Source: Mesotaenium endlicherianum | Taxonomy: Eukaryota; Streptophyta; Zygnematophyceae; Zygnematales; Mesotaeniaceae | NCBI GenBank assembly: GCA_009602735.1 | Contig: WELA01010914.1 | Span: 287,612 to 351,611, forward strand | Length of the DNA: 64,000 bases | Reading direction: 5' to 3' | Shown: in pieces, positions 23,947-35,699 of the stretch | Numbering within the stretch: the first letter of the stretch is position 1 | Layout: every line of letters starts with the position of its first letter | The notes under the pieces: generated by a model | The model's database searches: none | What the model was told of the DNA's origin: nothing | The model's input: only the letters and a program-made list of their open reading frames with translations | Translations under genes and position numbers: made by a program

Positions 23947-25321
23947 TCATAGATTAGCTGGGAGGGGGGGAAAGCAATAGCTAACTTCACCTCTCCAATT
24001 TACTGTAAATGCATTCAAGGCTTCTGCTGAAGGGTAGATCCATCTAGTATTATACCTACCCAACTTCTTGTTATGTGGGGAAGCAAACCTATCTACAGTG
24101 TGAGTGCCCCAAGTGGTCTGGATGGTGTTGAACACATCTACATTTAATGTGAAAAATCATCTATATTTAAGACTTGAAACACTATTTATAGCATTATCCA
24201 TGCAATGTTCTACACACTCAATCTGTAAAGCCATGTGATGAGCAAGTGTGAGGGAAAATAGTTCCCTGCATGTCTCCGATACCTGAGGCTGCCTAGACCC
24301 ACCAATCTTAAGCACCTGAAAGAGGGTCCAGCTATAGGTCCTGATAAGAACCTGGGCACCTTTGAGGAGGTGTGCTGCTGCTGTGAACGCTGCCAGAGTG
24401 CCTCTTATCTAAGCTGGAAGATGAGGATAGGAGCTTCTGATTGTCTCACAGGGACCTGTGAGCTCCCATTGTCTGTCGATAGCTAGCTCCTTGAGGTAAG
24501 CTGCCCAACTTCCCTTAAAAAGCACTATTTGTAAGAGGTAGTCGGGAGACATCATGATTCTCAGGGGGACTCCATTAAATGTATCAAAGCATAATTTCCA
24601 AAAGCTTATCTCTTCTGCTACCTGGGGTAATAGTTTAACTTTACAAGACCAATCTTCTATGTTTGCCATGGATGCAAATAGAGCTCTGGAGAAGAGCCCA
24701 GTCACAGCCTCAAATGCTATACGCATGGATATTATCTGACCGGTGACTGAAGCTATTTTCTTGACCTTTATCAGTCTGCTAGTGGCTAAGGCATGCTTAA
24801 GGTGACTGACTCCCTAGCAATTTCAATTTCCTATGTTTATCTATGTGCACAGTCATATCTCTAGAATTGATGATAACTCCCAGGAACTTAAGGACTTGTG
24901 TTTGGTCTAAGACAGCTTTTTGAGTATTAACTATGAAACCTGCCTGCTGGAAGTTCTGTAGAATGAGAGCTTGGGAAGATGTGTGTTTAGCTGGGAAGTT
25001 ACAACAGATTAAACAATCATCTAAATAAGGCAGAATTCTGATGCCTTCCCCTCTCCATTTTTTCACTAGTTCTTTGAGGATTCAGGTAAAAACATGGGCG
25101 GTTGTAGCTAGACCAAAGGGTAGAGAGCAAATCGTATAATTGACTCCCTCTAGCTGGAATGCTAGGTAAGTGTGGAACTCCTTGTGCACTGAGATATGGT
25201 AGTAGCCAGATTTTAAGTCTATAGAAAACATATAGTCTCCTTGCTGGATGATATCTGGAAGTTTGCTTAGGCTCTCATATTTGAACTTTGAGGAGGCTAG
25301 GGAGGCATTCACCCTTCTCAA
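23947..25321 (-). pseudogene. Reverse transcriptase and RNase H region of the DIRS-like element (fossil)
   Basis: RT blocks seen include SIDLKSGYYHISV, SLPFGLATTAHVFT and the catalytic PYLDDCLI, followed by LKFLGVIINS. Further along are the RNase H-like region and the box VDRFASPHNKKLGRYNTRW, typical of DIRS elements between RNase H and recombinase. The reading frame is broken. Confidence 0.82.
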
Positions 25322-26008
25322 GTCTAGTATAAGTCTGGGTTTCTTCCCTTCTACGACATGTAGAGGGCTGATACAGTGGGGTGGTTGGGTTGCAGACCAA
25401 GCTCTAGCTGCTCCTGTGTGTAGTAATTCTTGAAAAGAGTCTCTTGTGAATTGTGGGTGGGCCTGAACTGTGTTATGGTTGTCTTGGCAGAAAGGTTTAG
25501 GTGGGGATGCTACCCATTGAAGTCTGTACCCCTTGGCTATGATTTATAAGGCAAAGCTACATGTGCTCCAAGATTTCCACCAGAGAATTCTCTCTGTTAG
25601 TCTTGTAGGTAATCCAGAGAACTCTTGTGTGGGACTGACCTTGTGAGTGATCACTTCCTTTTTTCTGCCTAGAAGGGTCATCAGCCTCTCAGAGTAATCC
25701 AAATCTGCCAGATGAACATATCAACACGGCATTTAATTCAACAAGCTGATTGTCTCAACTGTATGTAATGGCTGATTATCTCAGCAGACGCATCCAATTG
25801 TCTTGGATTCCAGGCTTAAGCCTCAACAATTAACTTGGTTGTCCCAAGATGTATTTGACCCATGAGATGTCTGAATTTGCTCATATTATAACAAATTTGA
25901 ACGACCCAGATAGTACAATAGCTTTGAACAGGAACTGATCTGACAATACTACTACTTGCTTATAGCACTATACTGCTAACTAGGTCTGTAGTTCCAATCT
26001 GTCCTCCT

Positions 26009-26645
26009 CTATTGTCTCGGATTAAAGTTCTGGAAATTCTGGTTGAGATTTGGGCCCTGTGGCCTCTGATGGGTATTCTGAGTGTGATGGGGCTGACTGA
26101 AAGAGGCCTGTATAGGATGCTGGCCCAAATGGAATCCTGGAATGGTCGTGGGGATGGCTGGTTGTGTGTACTGAATTGGTGCCTGCTGAGGGTAAAGCTG
26201 TTGGTTGTTGTTGTATGTTGGTGGTTTGTTCTGGCCATAAGGGCAGCGTGTGGAGAGGTGGCCTGGTTCCTGACAAGTATAACAGATCCAACTATTGCGC
26301 ACTGCTAGGGGGATGTTCTGCTTGGGCCTAGGAGTGATCTCTAATTTTGGGACCTCTAACTTCTTCTTTTTAGACAGGTGCTTGAAAACCTTTCTGGTCC
26401 CACTCGTTATCTTATTTGTCAGTGCTCATCGACTTAGAGACTTCTATGACCAAATTCCAGCCATGTTCATCTGCTGTATTGATTTGACGTGCTCTAGCGG
26501 CACACAATCCTTCTAAAAGCAGCCTCTTGACTTCCTCCCGATCTGGCTTCTCCAATGCTCCTTGGGCATCTCCAATCATGTCCACCATATCTGAGCAGAC
26601 GCCCATGTGTATCTTGTTCATCTCAGACAGCTTGTTGTCGCCCAT
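26009..26645 (-). pseudogene. Gag-like zinc-knuckle region of the DIRS-like element (fossil)
   Basis: Contains a CCHC knuckle, CYTCQEPGHLSTRC, followed by a Gln/Pro/Asn-rich tail, as in nucleocapsid-like ORF1 proteins. A charged helical segment lies upstream. The frame is broken. Confidence 0.7.
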
Positions 26646-27102
26646 GAGGTCTTGCTTGAGCTTGGCTAGCTTGACCTATTGAATCCACTTGTCGTTTTCT
26701 TTGTTGATCATAGTCTTATCTTGTGTGGGAAGTCACAAGGTGCTGAAGTTGTCCCAACTGTTGTGTGACCGAGACTAGAGTAGGACCTGATTCTATCACA
26801 GGAGGAGGAGGCTGACTGAGTCTCTCTTGGAGCTCCTAAACAAATTGCTCCACCAAGGCTCTCTAGGAGGGTGCTCCCGAGGATTCCTCCCTCGAGGGAG
26901 TGTGCTGGGTCAATGGAGGTGTAAGAATTTCTTGCAGGGAAGCAGCAAGAAGCGTAAAGATGCGTAAAGATGCGTTGTTGTCTTCCCTGGCTATTGTCTC
27001 AGCCATAGCGAGAGCTTACAACCTTGCGAGTATGCGCCTGTTATGCGCGTCCCTATGCTGAACTGCTCTAATACGAATATGGGACATGGACGGGTGACGA
27101 AC

Positions 27103-27312
27103 TCAACTTTGCACTGTATTAGTGCACTTGCATAACTTCTTCTAGTTCTGCTCTAGCTAAGTAGTAACTTCTGTGAGCAGCAGCAGCTGCTTCGAGAATG
27201 GAAATGTGCAAAATTAGGGTGCGAATTTGCTGAAGTGTGAAAGTGAATGTTTCACTTTTGTGACTTTCCCTCCTTTTCAAACTTCAATTTGAGCGCTTGC
27301 TCAAATTGTCAG
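27103..27312 (-). repeat. Split direct repeat A, proximal (5') copy
   Basis: Partner of 22230-22438 in direct orientation. Its outer end at 27312 abuts TIR-composite unit 2. Confidence 0.88.
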
Positions 27313-27600
27313 ATTGTAAGTGTAGCAGGCTTGGCGAGTTTGGTTCGTGAAGGTGGGTTAGTTTGAAAAGTGGTTGTGGAATTTTTTTGGAAACGAAAGA
27401 AAGAAGTGGGGTGTCAGGTAGGGTCTCGTGCGAATTCGGATGGCACGTCATTTATTCGTGTAAGCCCTACGTGGACTCCACTTACATGTGCGAGTGGTAG
27501 TTTTGTAATTAGTTTGAAACAGTTTGAAAGCAGTGGTTGATTTTGCAATTTACAAAGCTGAAAGTGGTAGTTTTTTAATTTGCCCTTTTGTAATTGGCCC
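27313..27600 (-). repeat. Unit 2 of the TIR composite, right part with the outer TIR
   Basis: Complement of the unit 1 left TIR (for example CGTGGACTCCACTTACATGT), ending TAATTGGCCC exactly at the right target duplication. Confidence 0.82.
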
Positions 27601-27609
27601 TAGCGACAA
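27601..27609. repeat. Right 9-bp target-site duplication TAGCGACAA
   Basis: Perfect copy of 20288-20296. Confidence 0.9.
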
Positions 27610-28005
27610 TTGAGGCCAGTTGAAAAGCCTGCTGCACGCTGCTGCTCGATGCACCCACAGCACCACAGTACGTTCTGCATCACTCTGCACCATCATCCAC
27701 CATTGTGCACCATTGACCACTATTTTGCAGGAGGCAGTGAATACGGCACGACTTGCGCGCGCTTACTTTGGGAGGTCAAAGGCTACTTGATGCTGACGTG
27801 ATGCAGACCTGATGAACACCAGTCAGCAGCAGTCAGCAGCAATCGGCAGCAATCAATTGTCAGCAACTGATCAGCAATGTACACTAGTGGCGGTTGGTGG
27901 GGGTATGTGGCGGTGCATGCTCGATGGCGCTGGCCCTGTGTGCCTGCAGAGACTGGAGAGCTCAGAAGCTGGCAGACGCAGTATATCTGCTCACCTCAGC
28001 TAGTT
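27610..28005. other. Intergenic stretch with CAGCA-type short repeats
   Basis: No coding exon recognised. CACCATT words cluster at 27688-27720, and at 27816-27872 CAGCAGTCAG and AATCGGCAGC units repeat several times. This is the 3' flank of the unknown gene at 28006-28600. Confidence 0.5.
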
Positions 28006-28600
28006 TTACCTGTGTGTCATGTAAGTATATAATCGGACCAGCTGCTGGTTGTCCAGTTGCATGACATCCATATTGCACAAGATCACTTTCTGATTCTGAA
28101 AATTGCCTGCAGGTAAGAGACATCCTGCCTTGTTCGCCCAAAATAGAAGAAGGAGAAGCTACCACACATGGCATTGGCGACGTGTGCCTCGTTGGCTTCC
28201 TGCGAGGCGCTGGCAAAAACCTCCTGCTTTATTTTGTCCCGAGGAGCTGCCTCGAGCTTCAGTGTGCCTCTAGGACTTTCTCCTTCTGTCAGTTTGTCGA
28301 GTAGGGCAAGTTCATTCCAGGGCGTCAATGAGTCGCTGGCCTCTTCGGTGGCAATCTGCTCATCTATCGGGCGCAAGATAAACTCCCTCACCTGTGCCAA
28401 GATAAAAGTACTACCTATCTTTTCATTTTTTTAATGCATACTTCTGTCGCCTCATGATGTCTATCGTCATGCCAATGCTCCGCAAAGGAGCGAAGACATT
28501 GTTTTACTGATATGCTTTTTTGCAATTCAATGCCCCGGGTGCGCAACGCCCCAGCCCCTGTAGACAAGTACCAAGTAGCTTCAACTGTCTGAAGTATCAT
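28006..28600 (-). CDS. Unknown protein, three exons
   Basis: Exons 28442-28600, 28163-28391 and 28006-28106 have GT-AG borders and phases that close on a TAA stop, giving 162 residues. I do not recognise the family. Visible features: a charged, probably helical stretch SFAEHWHDDRHHEATE crossing the first junction, a Glu/Asp-rich middle (DEQIATEEASDS), a helix KIKQEVFASASQEANEAHV, and a last exon reading KVILCNMDVMQLDNQQLVRL before the stop. There is no transmembrane segment and no zinc motif. The start at 28600 is the first ATG in frame; an acceptor-like TCTACAG near 28560 leaves room for a further 5' exon. Transcription diverges from the DapF gene on the right. Confidence 0.55.
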
Positions 28601-29509
28601 GCGGCAATTTACTCCAAGAATTGTAAAGCCCTAACTTGGACAGGTGTCCGCACCATGAAAGTAGGAACCTTGAGTGGCCTAGTGGCTTGCGTGACGACCA
28701 AGTGGGTCCAACGGGAAGGTACATCTGGCACGTATACTGTAGGGCTCAGAAGGAGCAGCAGGGCTAGAGGTTTCTCTTGCGTCTAAATGTGGATTTGCCG
28801 CCTACAGAGCTCCTTGTGTTGGGTGCAAGAGAATCTCACGCTGTCAGCGCCCCTTGCCATGGCCCCATCCGTTCAAGTGTCCCCAAGCATGCTGGGCGTC
28901 CCTGACTCATCGCCATCACTGCTGCAATACGGGTATATGCTAGCCTTAAAAGGGTCTTGCAAGAATTCCGGAACAGTGGTGCTGAAACCCTCACACAAAT
29001 CCCCCCCCCGCACTTACTGATGAAGGCACTCTGAGGCTCCTCGTCAGAGACAGCTTGGGATAAACCCTAGCGTGCCGCTTGCAGATGCTCTACGGTCGTT
29101 TGTCCGGCTCAGATTGCAGACTTGTTCCTCCGCCCGCATCGGTATGCTGGTGTTTATGGGAGAGGAGAAGGGGAGGCAAGGGGAGGGGGGGGGGAGAAAC
29201 GGTTCTCGAGGGAAGCACACCAACCACGCCTGGCGCTACATGGTGTAACTTAGGGGTTGAGGGTTTGGATATATTGCCTTGTGGCATGTCACGCTGTTCC
29301 AGGTTAGTCGTAGGGGGTGCTTTACTTTGACATGCTGGGGATCGTGAGGTCACCATGAGCCCCCTGCCAGGTGGCGCTCTCCTGCAGCTCCAGCACCTCG
29401 AGCTACAGCTAGAGAGCTCGGGGCGTTGTCTCTTGGGAGCTGTCTCTACTCCTGTGTCATTCTGCTTATAGGAGTTGACATGTGGCGGCAGGTGGGGGGG
29501 GGCGACAAG
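28601..29509 (+). other. Possible leader exons of the DapF gene (phase-compatible, unproven) and divergent promoter
   Basis: Upstream of the first confident DapF-gene ATG, three pieces chain in phase: 28859-28932 (ATG, Ser/Pro-rich MAPSVQVSPSMLG), 29085-29141, and 29371 onward running in frame into the ATG at 29510 with an Ala/Arg/Ser-rich start (WRSPAAPAPRATARELG). Such a segment could be a plastid transit peptide, which plant DapF needs. The polypyrimidine run before 29470 could equally be an intron end, so this is only a candidate. Confidence 0.3.
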
Positions 29510-32500
29510 ATGGAGAAGAAGACGAAGAAGGCGAAGGGCGCCGGCGCTGCTCTTGAGGCGGTGGCGGTGGAGAGCCCGGCTGTCGCTGAGGTTAGTCGGC
29601 TGACGCACAAGCCCGACCATTGCGTGTCCAGACACTTCCGTTTGACCTGCTGATTCCACGGCGGAAGGGGGGATCTGGGTTCAGGGTTTTGCGACTGTGG
29701 GAACGGAGTTTCAGGTTGAGGCTATTATAGAAAGCTTGTTCGGCTTGAACCCAAGGGGTTTACGCCCAAGCCCGCAGCTCTGGGGGCGGGAGCACGAGGG
29801 CTGAGGGTTTGCAACACAGCATCGCCAAAGAGTAATAGCGTGTGCCCCTTGGGTGCCGCCGATGTTCTGCCGGGCTTGCATATTGAGAGGAGGGCTGGCC
29901 GCAGGGTTCAAGGCTAGGGTCTCTGCCCCATGGATATGATACGGGGTGCTTGTGAATATGCTTCAAGGGTCTGTGTTGGGGCAACTCGATGCCGAGGTGC
30001 AGGCGTAAGACGTGGCGCATGGATATTCATGTGTGTGTGTATTTTGACTCAAACGGGAACTCCTTCTGTGTATGTGCTCGATGAGAGGGCAACCCAGAGG
30101 TGGCCTCATGCTGGTCGCCACTTCTACGAGTATGAATTACCGGCCAGTCGTGTCGGTCTGCTTCTGCTTGAGGTTTCTTCTGCTGTCATCCTTGCTGCAT
30201 GCTAGTCGCGGGTTGGGCTGAACTTGGTCAACGTGGTCCTATTACTGGGTCTATGGGGTCAACCGGGTAACTTTCTGTGTGGGAGCTATGTGGTAAAGGC
30301 CGCCCTCGCCGCCCCTCCCACCACCTGCCCCCCATTGTCCGTCCTGCTCTTCTTTTAAACCTTCTTCCTTTGCACGCGCGCGGGCGCACTGCAGGAATTG
30401 GGCTATGTCTTCTTTCGCTTACAGAGAGTGGGCGCCTTAGGAAGGTGAGTGAGTTGTTCTGTTGGGTGTTCTTTGATGCGGTGAATGCAGAGCGTAGGAG
30501 AGGAGAGTGATTCAGACAGCGATGTGGAGGCGGCAGAAGGGCCGGCAAAGGAGGAGGATGGAGAGGAAAGAGAGGGGGGCGTAGAGAGCAAGGAGAAGGT
30601 GAAGGGCGAGAAGAAGGCGCAGAAGAAGGTGGAGAAGGACGCCAAGAAGGCCGCCAAGCGAGACAACAAGGAGAAGGAGAAGGAGAAGAAGAAGGGCAAG
30701 GGCAAGAAGGTGAGCCTGCTTCTGCTGCTGCTGCTGCTTGTGTCTCCTTGTGTGTGTTGAGGGGGGGGGTGCACTGAGGGGAATGGATATGCTGTTCATA
30801 ACTTCTCGGTGGATCGTGCTGCCAGCCAGTGCAAGTACAGAGTTGGGCAACTGCAAAACCTTAACGTGTTTGAGGAACAGCCGTGGCTACGTGGATGCGG
30901 AAGCAGCAGCAGCAGCGGAGAGAGACAGTGCGAGGGCGGCTTTGAAGGAGGGGAGACCAGTGACTGCCCTGCAAATCCTCAGCTCCCTTACTGCGACGAG
31001 TACGGCAGCAACAGCGACAGACCCCCTTGTGCCTGTTGACTGATGCATGTGGGAGTAACAGAAGCATGAGCTGGCGTAGCACAGGGGGCATCGGGAGTGA
31101 GGCGCACGACGCACGCGGGGGCCAGCCCGTCTGTCTATGGTGCTGATCGACGGAGCTTCCTGAGAGAGTGCTCTAACGCCTGCCTGAGGATGCGGGGGGG
31201 TGTGGGGGGAGCAGGCCCTGAGCGCCATCTCGTTCGTCAAGTACCAGGGCCTGGGCAACGACTTCCTGCTGGTACGCATACCCGCTCGCGCAGGCTCGCT
31301 GGCTCTCCGATGCTTGGTCCCTAATGCACATGCGTGTGAAGTATTACGTACACAGAGATGAGTAAAAAAGACCATTCACGTCACTACACTACGTTGTATG
31401 TGAGGATCTAGTGGTCCTTGCATGTCCAATTCAGTTGTTCATCTATGAGCGTGTTTAGACAAGAGTGCGTGGAAGTGACGTGCACGTGTGACTGCCGACA
31501 TGCTGAGAACGTCAATTGCGGGGGACTCTGTTGCTCGAGCAAGCGCGCCACCTGGCGTCAATCCGTCGCCCCGCCCCTTGTTGTCGCTTAAGAAGTGTCG
31601 ATGTTTGCGTCGCTCCGGGACATCGCCAGGCTTACATACCCAACACCCCGGTTCAGGCATGTGCACTCGAAAACCGTTGCCAGCGTTCACATGCCTATCG
31701 GCATGCGCTGGCGCGCTTGTGCAAGTATACACGCCCTCGCGTTTGCGCGTGCATGCATGCGCGAATGTGTTTGTCTGTGCGTGCATGCACGCATGCGCGC
31801 GTGTTTGTGCATGTTCTGATACGTCCACGCGTTCATGTGTTGCCGGCTGCGTGGTGCGTCCGCGTGCATGCGTGCGTGACAGGTGGACAACCGCGACGCG
31901 GCGGAGCCCAAGCTGACGCCGGAGCAGTCGGCGCGGCTTTGCGACCGCAACTTTGGCGTGGGCGGCGACGGCGTCATCTTCGCGCTGCCGGGGTCCGACG
32001 GCGCTGAGTACACCATGCGCATCTACAACAGCGACGGCAGCGAGCCCGAGGTGCGCGTCGTTAACTTTGCACGCTCGGAGTCTGCACGCGCCATGCGGTC
32101 CGCCTGGGGGCTATTTATTTAAGCGAACGCGAATGTCTCGTCGCGTCACAAACTTTTGGACTTCGGAACGCGTCGGAGGCGTCGGTGGGGAGAGGAAGCG
32201 GGCCGTTGGGATGCTCTGAGAGTTTTGGACTAACGACATGTTTGGTTAATGACGCATTTCTGCGTGGGTCATGAGTCACACGCGGGCCTCTTCTTCTTCC
32301 TTCCCCTCATTCTGCCAACGGTCTTTGCCCTGACTCCACTGGAAGGCAATGAAGGGACGTCTGAGATGAATGTCGTGGAAAGAATGAATCACTGCGGGGA
32401 CGAGAGACATTTGGGTGAGACATCCGTTCTTGCTAGTTCGTCTTCTTTGTGGTTTGGCGTGGGAGTTGGAAGAGACGGATCCTCCCGGGATGGGTATGTT

Positions 32501-34180
32501 GGTGGCAGCCATGGATCCTTTGGACAGAGCGTTCCGGACTACTTTAGGTGCAGCAATTGAGATATACAAGCAGGCACTCAAAATGGCCGTCAAATCCTCG
32601 ACGAAAGCTTTTGCATCGATGGATGCGAGGGAGTTCATAGACTTGACGGGGCAGCGTTGAGCCCAGAGCAGCGCTCTTTTTCCGTTGCAAGAGTCGACGT
32701 CACTCACTCAGTGAGAACACAACCTGTGTGCGTGTGCGTGTGCGTGTGCGCCTGCGTGCAAGACTAAGACGCCGAGCTGCCGAGATGCTTCGACTGACGC
32801 AGCGCGTCAATAACCTCTCTGCTTGGTGGTGAAAATTTGGGGGTGTTGGGGCGGTGTGCGCGAGCGCAGATGTGCGGAAACGGCATCCGCTGCATGGCCC
32901 GCTTCGTGGCCGACCTCGAGGGCGCCTCTCACTCCTCCAGGTGTGTGTATGGCAGCGTGTGTGTGTGTGTGTGTGTGTGTCTGTTTTTGTGAGTGTGTGC
33001 ATGCGTGCGTGGTGCGCATGTGCGCGTGTGTGTTCTTTTGTGCTTGTGTGCGTGCGCGTGTTCATGCGTGCTTGTGTGTCAACGGCGTGCTTGCAAGTCA
33101 TTCTGAGTCGACAAGAAAACGGAGGCTAGGCTTTGGTAGGGTCTGCAGGAAGGCTGCCTGCATGCGCTTGGAGTGAGTGCGCCCTCTTGCGCTGACAGGT
33201 GGCTCTCCTGTGGCAGCTACACCATCTCCACGCTGGCCGGCCCCATCGTTCCCCACCTCCTACCCGACGGCCAGGTGCGTGTGCGCCACATTCACGCACG
33301 CACACACACACATAGTCTTACGCGCGCGCACACACACACACACATAGTCTTACGCACTCATTCACACATGCATGCACACGCGCGTTCTCAGCCAGCCACC
33401 GTGTGCACGTGTACGAGTGCCTTCATGTGTGTATCTGTACTCACTCTCTGGGCATGCATAGATCGTGAGTGTGTAAGCTCATGTCTACTTCCGTCTCTAG
33501 TGTGACTACTTGAGAATGTTTTTTTGCCGCCGGACGTCTGCACGTGCAGGTGAAGGTGGATATGGGTCAGCCGATCTTGAATGGTCCAGATGTCCCGACC
33601 ACGTTGGCCCCCACCGCAGAGAACGGGGCGGTTGTCAACGCCCCGCTGGAGATCGAGGGGACCACCTGGAGGGTGACATGTGTCAGCATGGGGAACCCCC
33701 ACTGTGTCACCTTCAGCCAGGATGGTCAAGAGGTGAGAGATTTTTCGCCATCTCTGACAACTGTTTGCCAGTTCACAGACACATGTGCGCGCTGAAAACC
33801 CACACACACACACACACACACACACGCGCGCGCTCAGTTGTTGTGCGCATTGGCACCCTCATAGCGAGATTCACATGTATTGTGAATGATCATGTCTTAT
33901 ACAAAATTCAAGTTCCTCGCTTGTCTCGTGGCTTTGAAGCTCTGATCACGCCCGCACACGGTGTGGCTTTTGTGGATAAGTAAGTGTCTTGATGACAATC
34001 TTGTGCAGCTCGGGAACGCCATGTAGGAGGCGAATGAGGCGCCGACACGCTGATTCCGCATGTAATGTCTGCTGGTCTGTTTTTAGTGAAATCATGTGAT
34101 CAATTATCTCATGAAGCTTGTGTTTGATAAATATTGATATGCCCTTATGTCTGATGGCGTGAATTCACAGCACACCTACG

Positions 34181-34225
<45 letters not shown>

Positions 34226-35082
34226 ACACACCATCGCCGATGCCCTCGGTTGTATGATGGTGTTTTTCACGGCTGCCTGCAGGGTCTCCACGAGCCCCGT
34301 GTTTCTCCCACCTACCTCTTGTCATACTTTTTCACTTCTACCCGTAAGCTTGTGGAAGTGCAAACCTGCAGGGGCTGGACGTGGAGGCCATAGAGCTGGC
34401 GCGGATCGGGCCCCTGTTTGAGAACAACAGCGTGTTTCCCGCGCGCATCAACACTGGTACTGCTACTCCCACTGTTCCCGTCTCTCGCCGACCCTCGTAA
34501 TCTGTCTGCTGTTCCCAAAGTATTGGCGGTAAAGTATGCTGATACACGTGTAGAAGTTTAGGTTTGTTTTATTGTGCGTGTGCGCGCGTGTATGTTGTAG
34601 GGGTCTACTGCTGTGCATGTGAAGCCGTTGCTCTGTGCGTGCTATGCCTCTTTTTGGTTAAATTAGGCATGGTCTCATGCGGACAGCTGCGTGTGTGCAA
34701 GAAACTCAGCAAGAGTGGGGGAGAGATTATGTGTGTGAGTGTGTGTGTCTCTGTGTGTGTGTGTGTGTGTGCGCGCGGGTGTCTGGAGGCGTCGAGGCAG
34801 ATGTTGTTTTATATCGCTGCGCACAGGTACCTCCAGTGGGCTGTCGCTTGTCGTTAGTGTTCAGGAGCGCACACAAAGGCACACACAACGGAACACACAC
34901 GAACACACAGCAAGCGCATGCATTGAGAAAGTGGGCATTCATTGTCGTGCGCATGTATACGCACGTGCGCCGTGCGCATGGGGGTGAGCAGAGTTTGTGG
35001 AGGTGGTGTCGCGCACAGAGCTCAAGATGAAAGTGTGGGAGCGTGGCGCCGGTACGCCCCCGGCCTCGTCTCCCCTCTTACC

Positions 35083-35123
<41 letters not shown>

Positions 35124-35613
35124 NNNNNNNNNNNNNNNNNNNNNNNNNNNNNNNNNNNNNNNNNNNNNNNNNNNNNNNNNNNNNNNNNNNNNNNNNNNNN
35201 NNNNNNNNNNNNNNNNNNNNNNNNNNNNNNNNNNNNNNNNNNNNNNNNNNNNNNNNNNNNNNNNNNNNNNNNNNNNNNNNNNNNNNNNNNNNNNNNNNNN
35301 NNNNNNNNNNNNNNNNNNNNNNNNNNNNNNNNNNNNNNNNNNNNNNNNNNNNNNNNNNNNNNNNNNNNNNNNNNNNNNNNNNNNNNNNNNNNNNNNNNNN
35401 NNNNNNNNNNNNNNNNNNNNNNNNNNNNNNNNNNNNNNNNNNNNNNNNNNNNNNNNNNNNNNNNNNNNNNNNNNNNNNNNNNNNNNNNNNNNNNNNNNNN
35501 NNNNNNNNNNNNNNNNNNNNNNNNNNNNNNNNNNNNNNNNNNNNNNNNNNNNNNNNNNNNNNNNNNNNNNNNNNNNNNNNNNNNNNNNNNNNNNNNNNNN
35601 NNNNNNNNNNNNN

Positions 35614-35699
<86 letters not shown>

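Larger units (their letters stand above)
21823..27312 (-). mobile_element. PAT/kangaroo-type DIRS-like tyrosine-recombinase retroelement (fossil)
   Basis: Read on the minus strand the order is repeat A (27103-27312), gag-like zinc-knuckle region, reverse transcriptase, RNase H, tyrosine recombinase, then B (22439-22551), A (22230-22438), a ~295-base spacer and B again (21823-21935). This A...B-A-B split direct repeat plus a tyrosine recombinase instead of an integrase is the known plan of PAT-like DIRS elements, present in green algae (kangaroo, TOC3). It sits inside unit 2 of the TIR composite, and no flanking target duplication was noticed, as expected for this class. The two A copies differ at about ten of 210 positions by eye, so it is fairly old. 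The coding region is broken in several places. Confidence 0.85.
20297..27600. mobile_element. Mutator-like (MULE/MITE) terminal-inverted-repeat composite, non-autonomous
   Basis: The element begins GGGCCAATTA and ends TAATTGGCCC, a perfect 10-base inversion that continues as a longer imperfect inverted repeat of roughly 250-290 bases. It is flanked by a perfect 9-bp duplication. Long TIRs plus a 9-bp duplication are the hallmarks of the Mutator superfamily. Inside are two head-to-head copies of a ~900-base non-coding unit (20297-21190 and, inverted, 21191-21822 plus 27313-27600); the second is split by a retroelement. No transposase is present, so it would need help from elsewhere. Confidence 0.82.
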
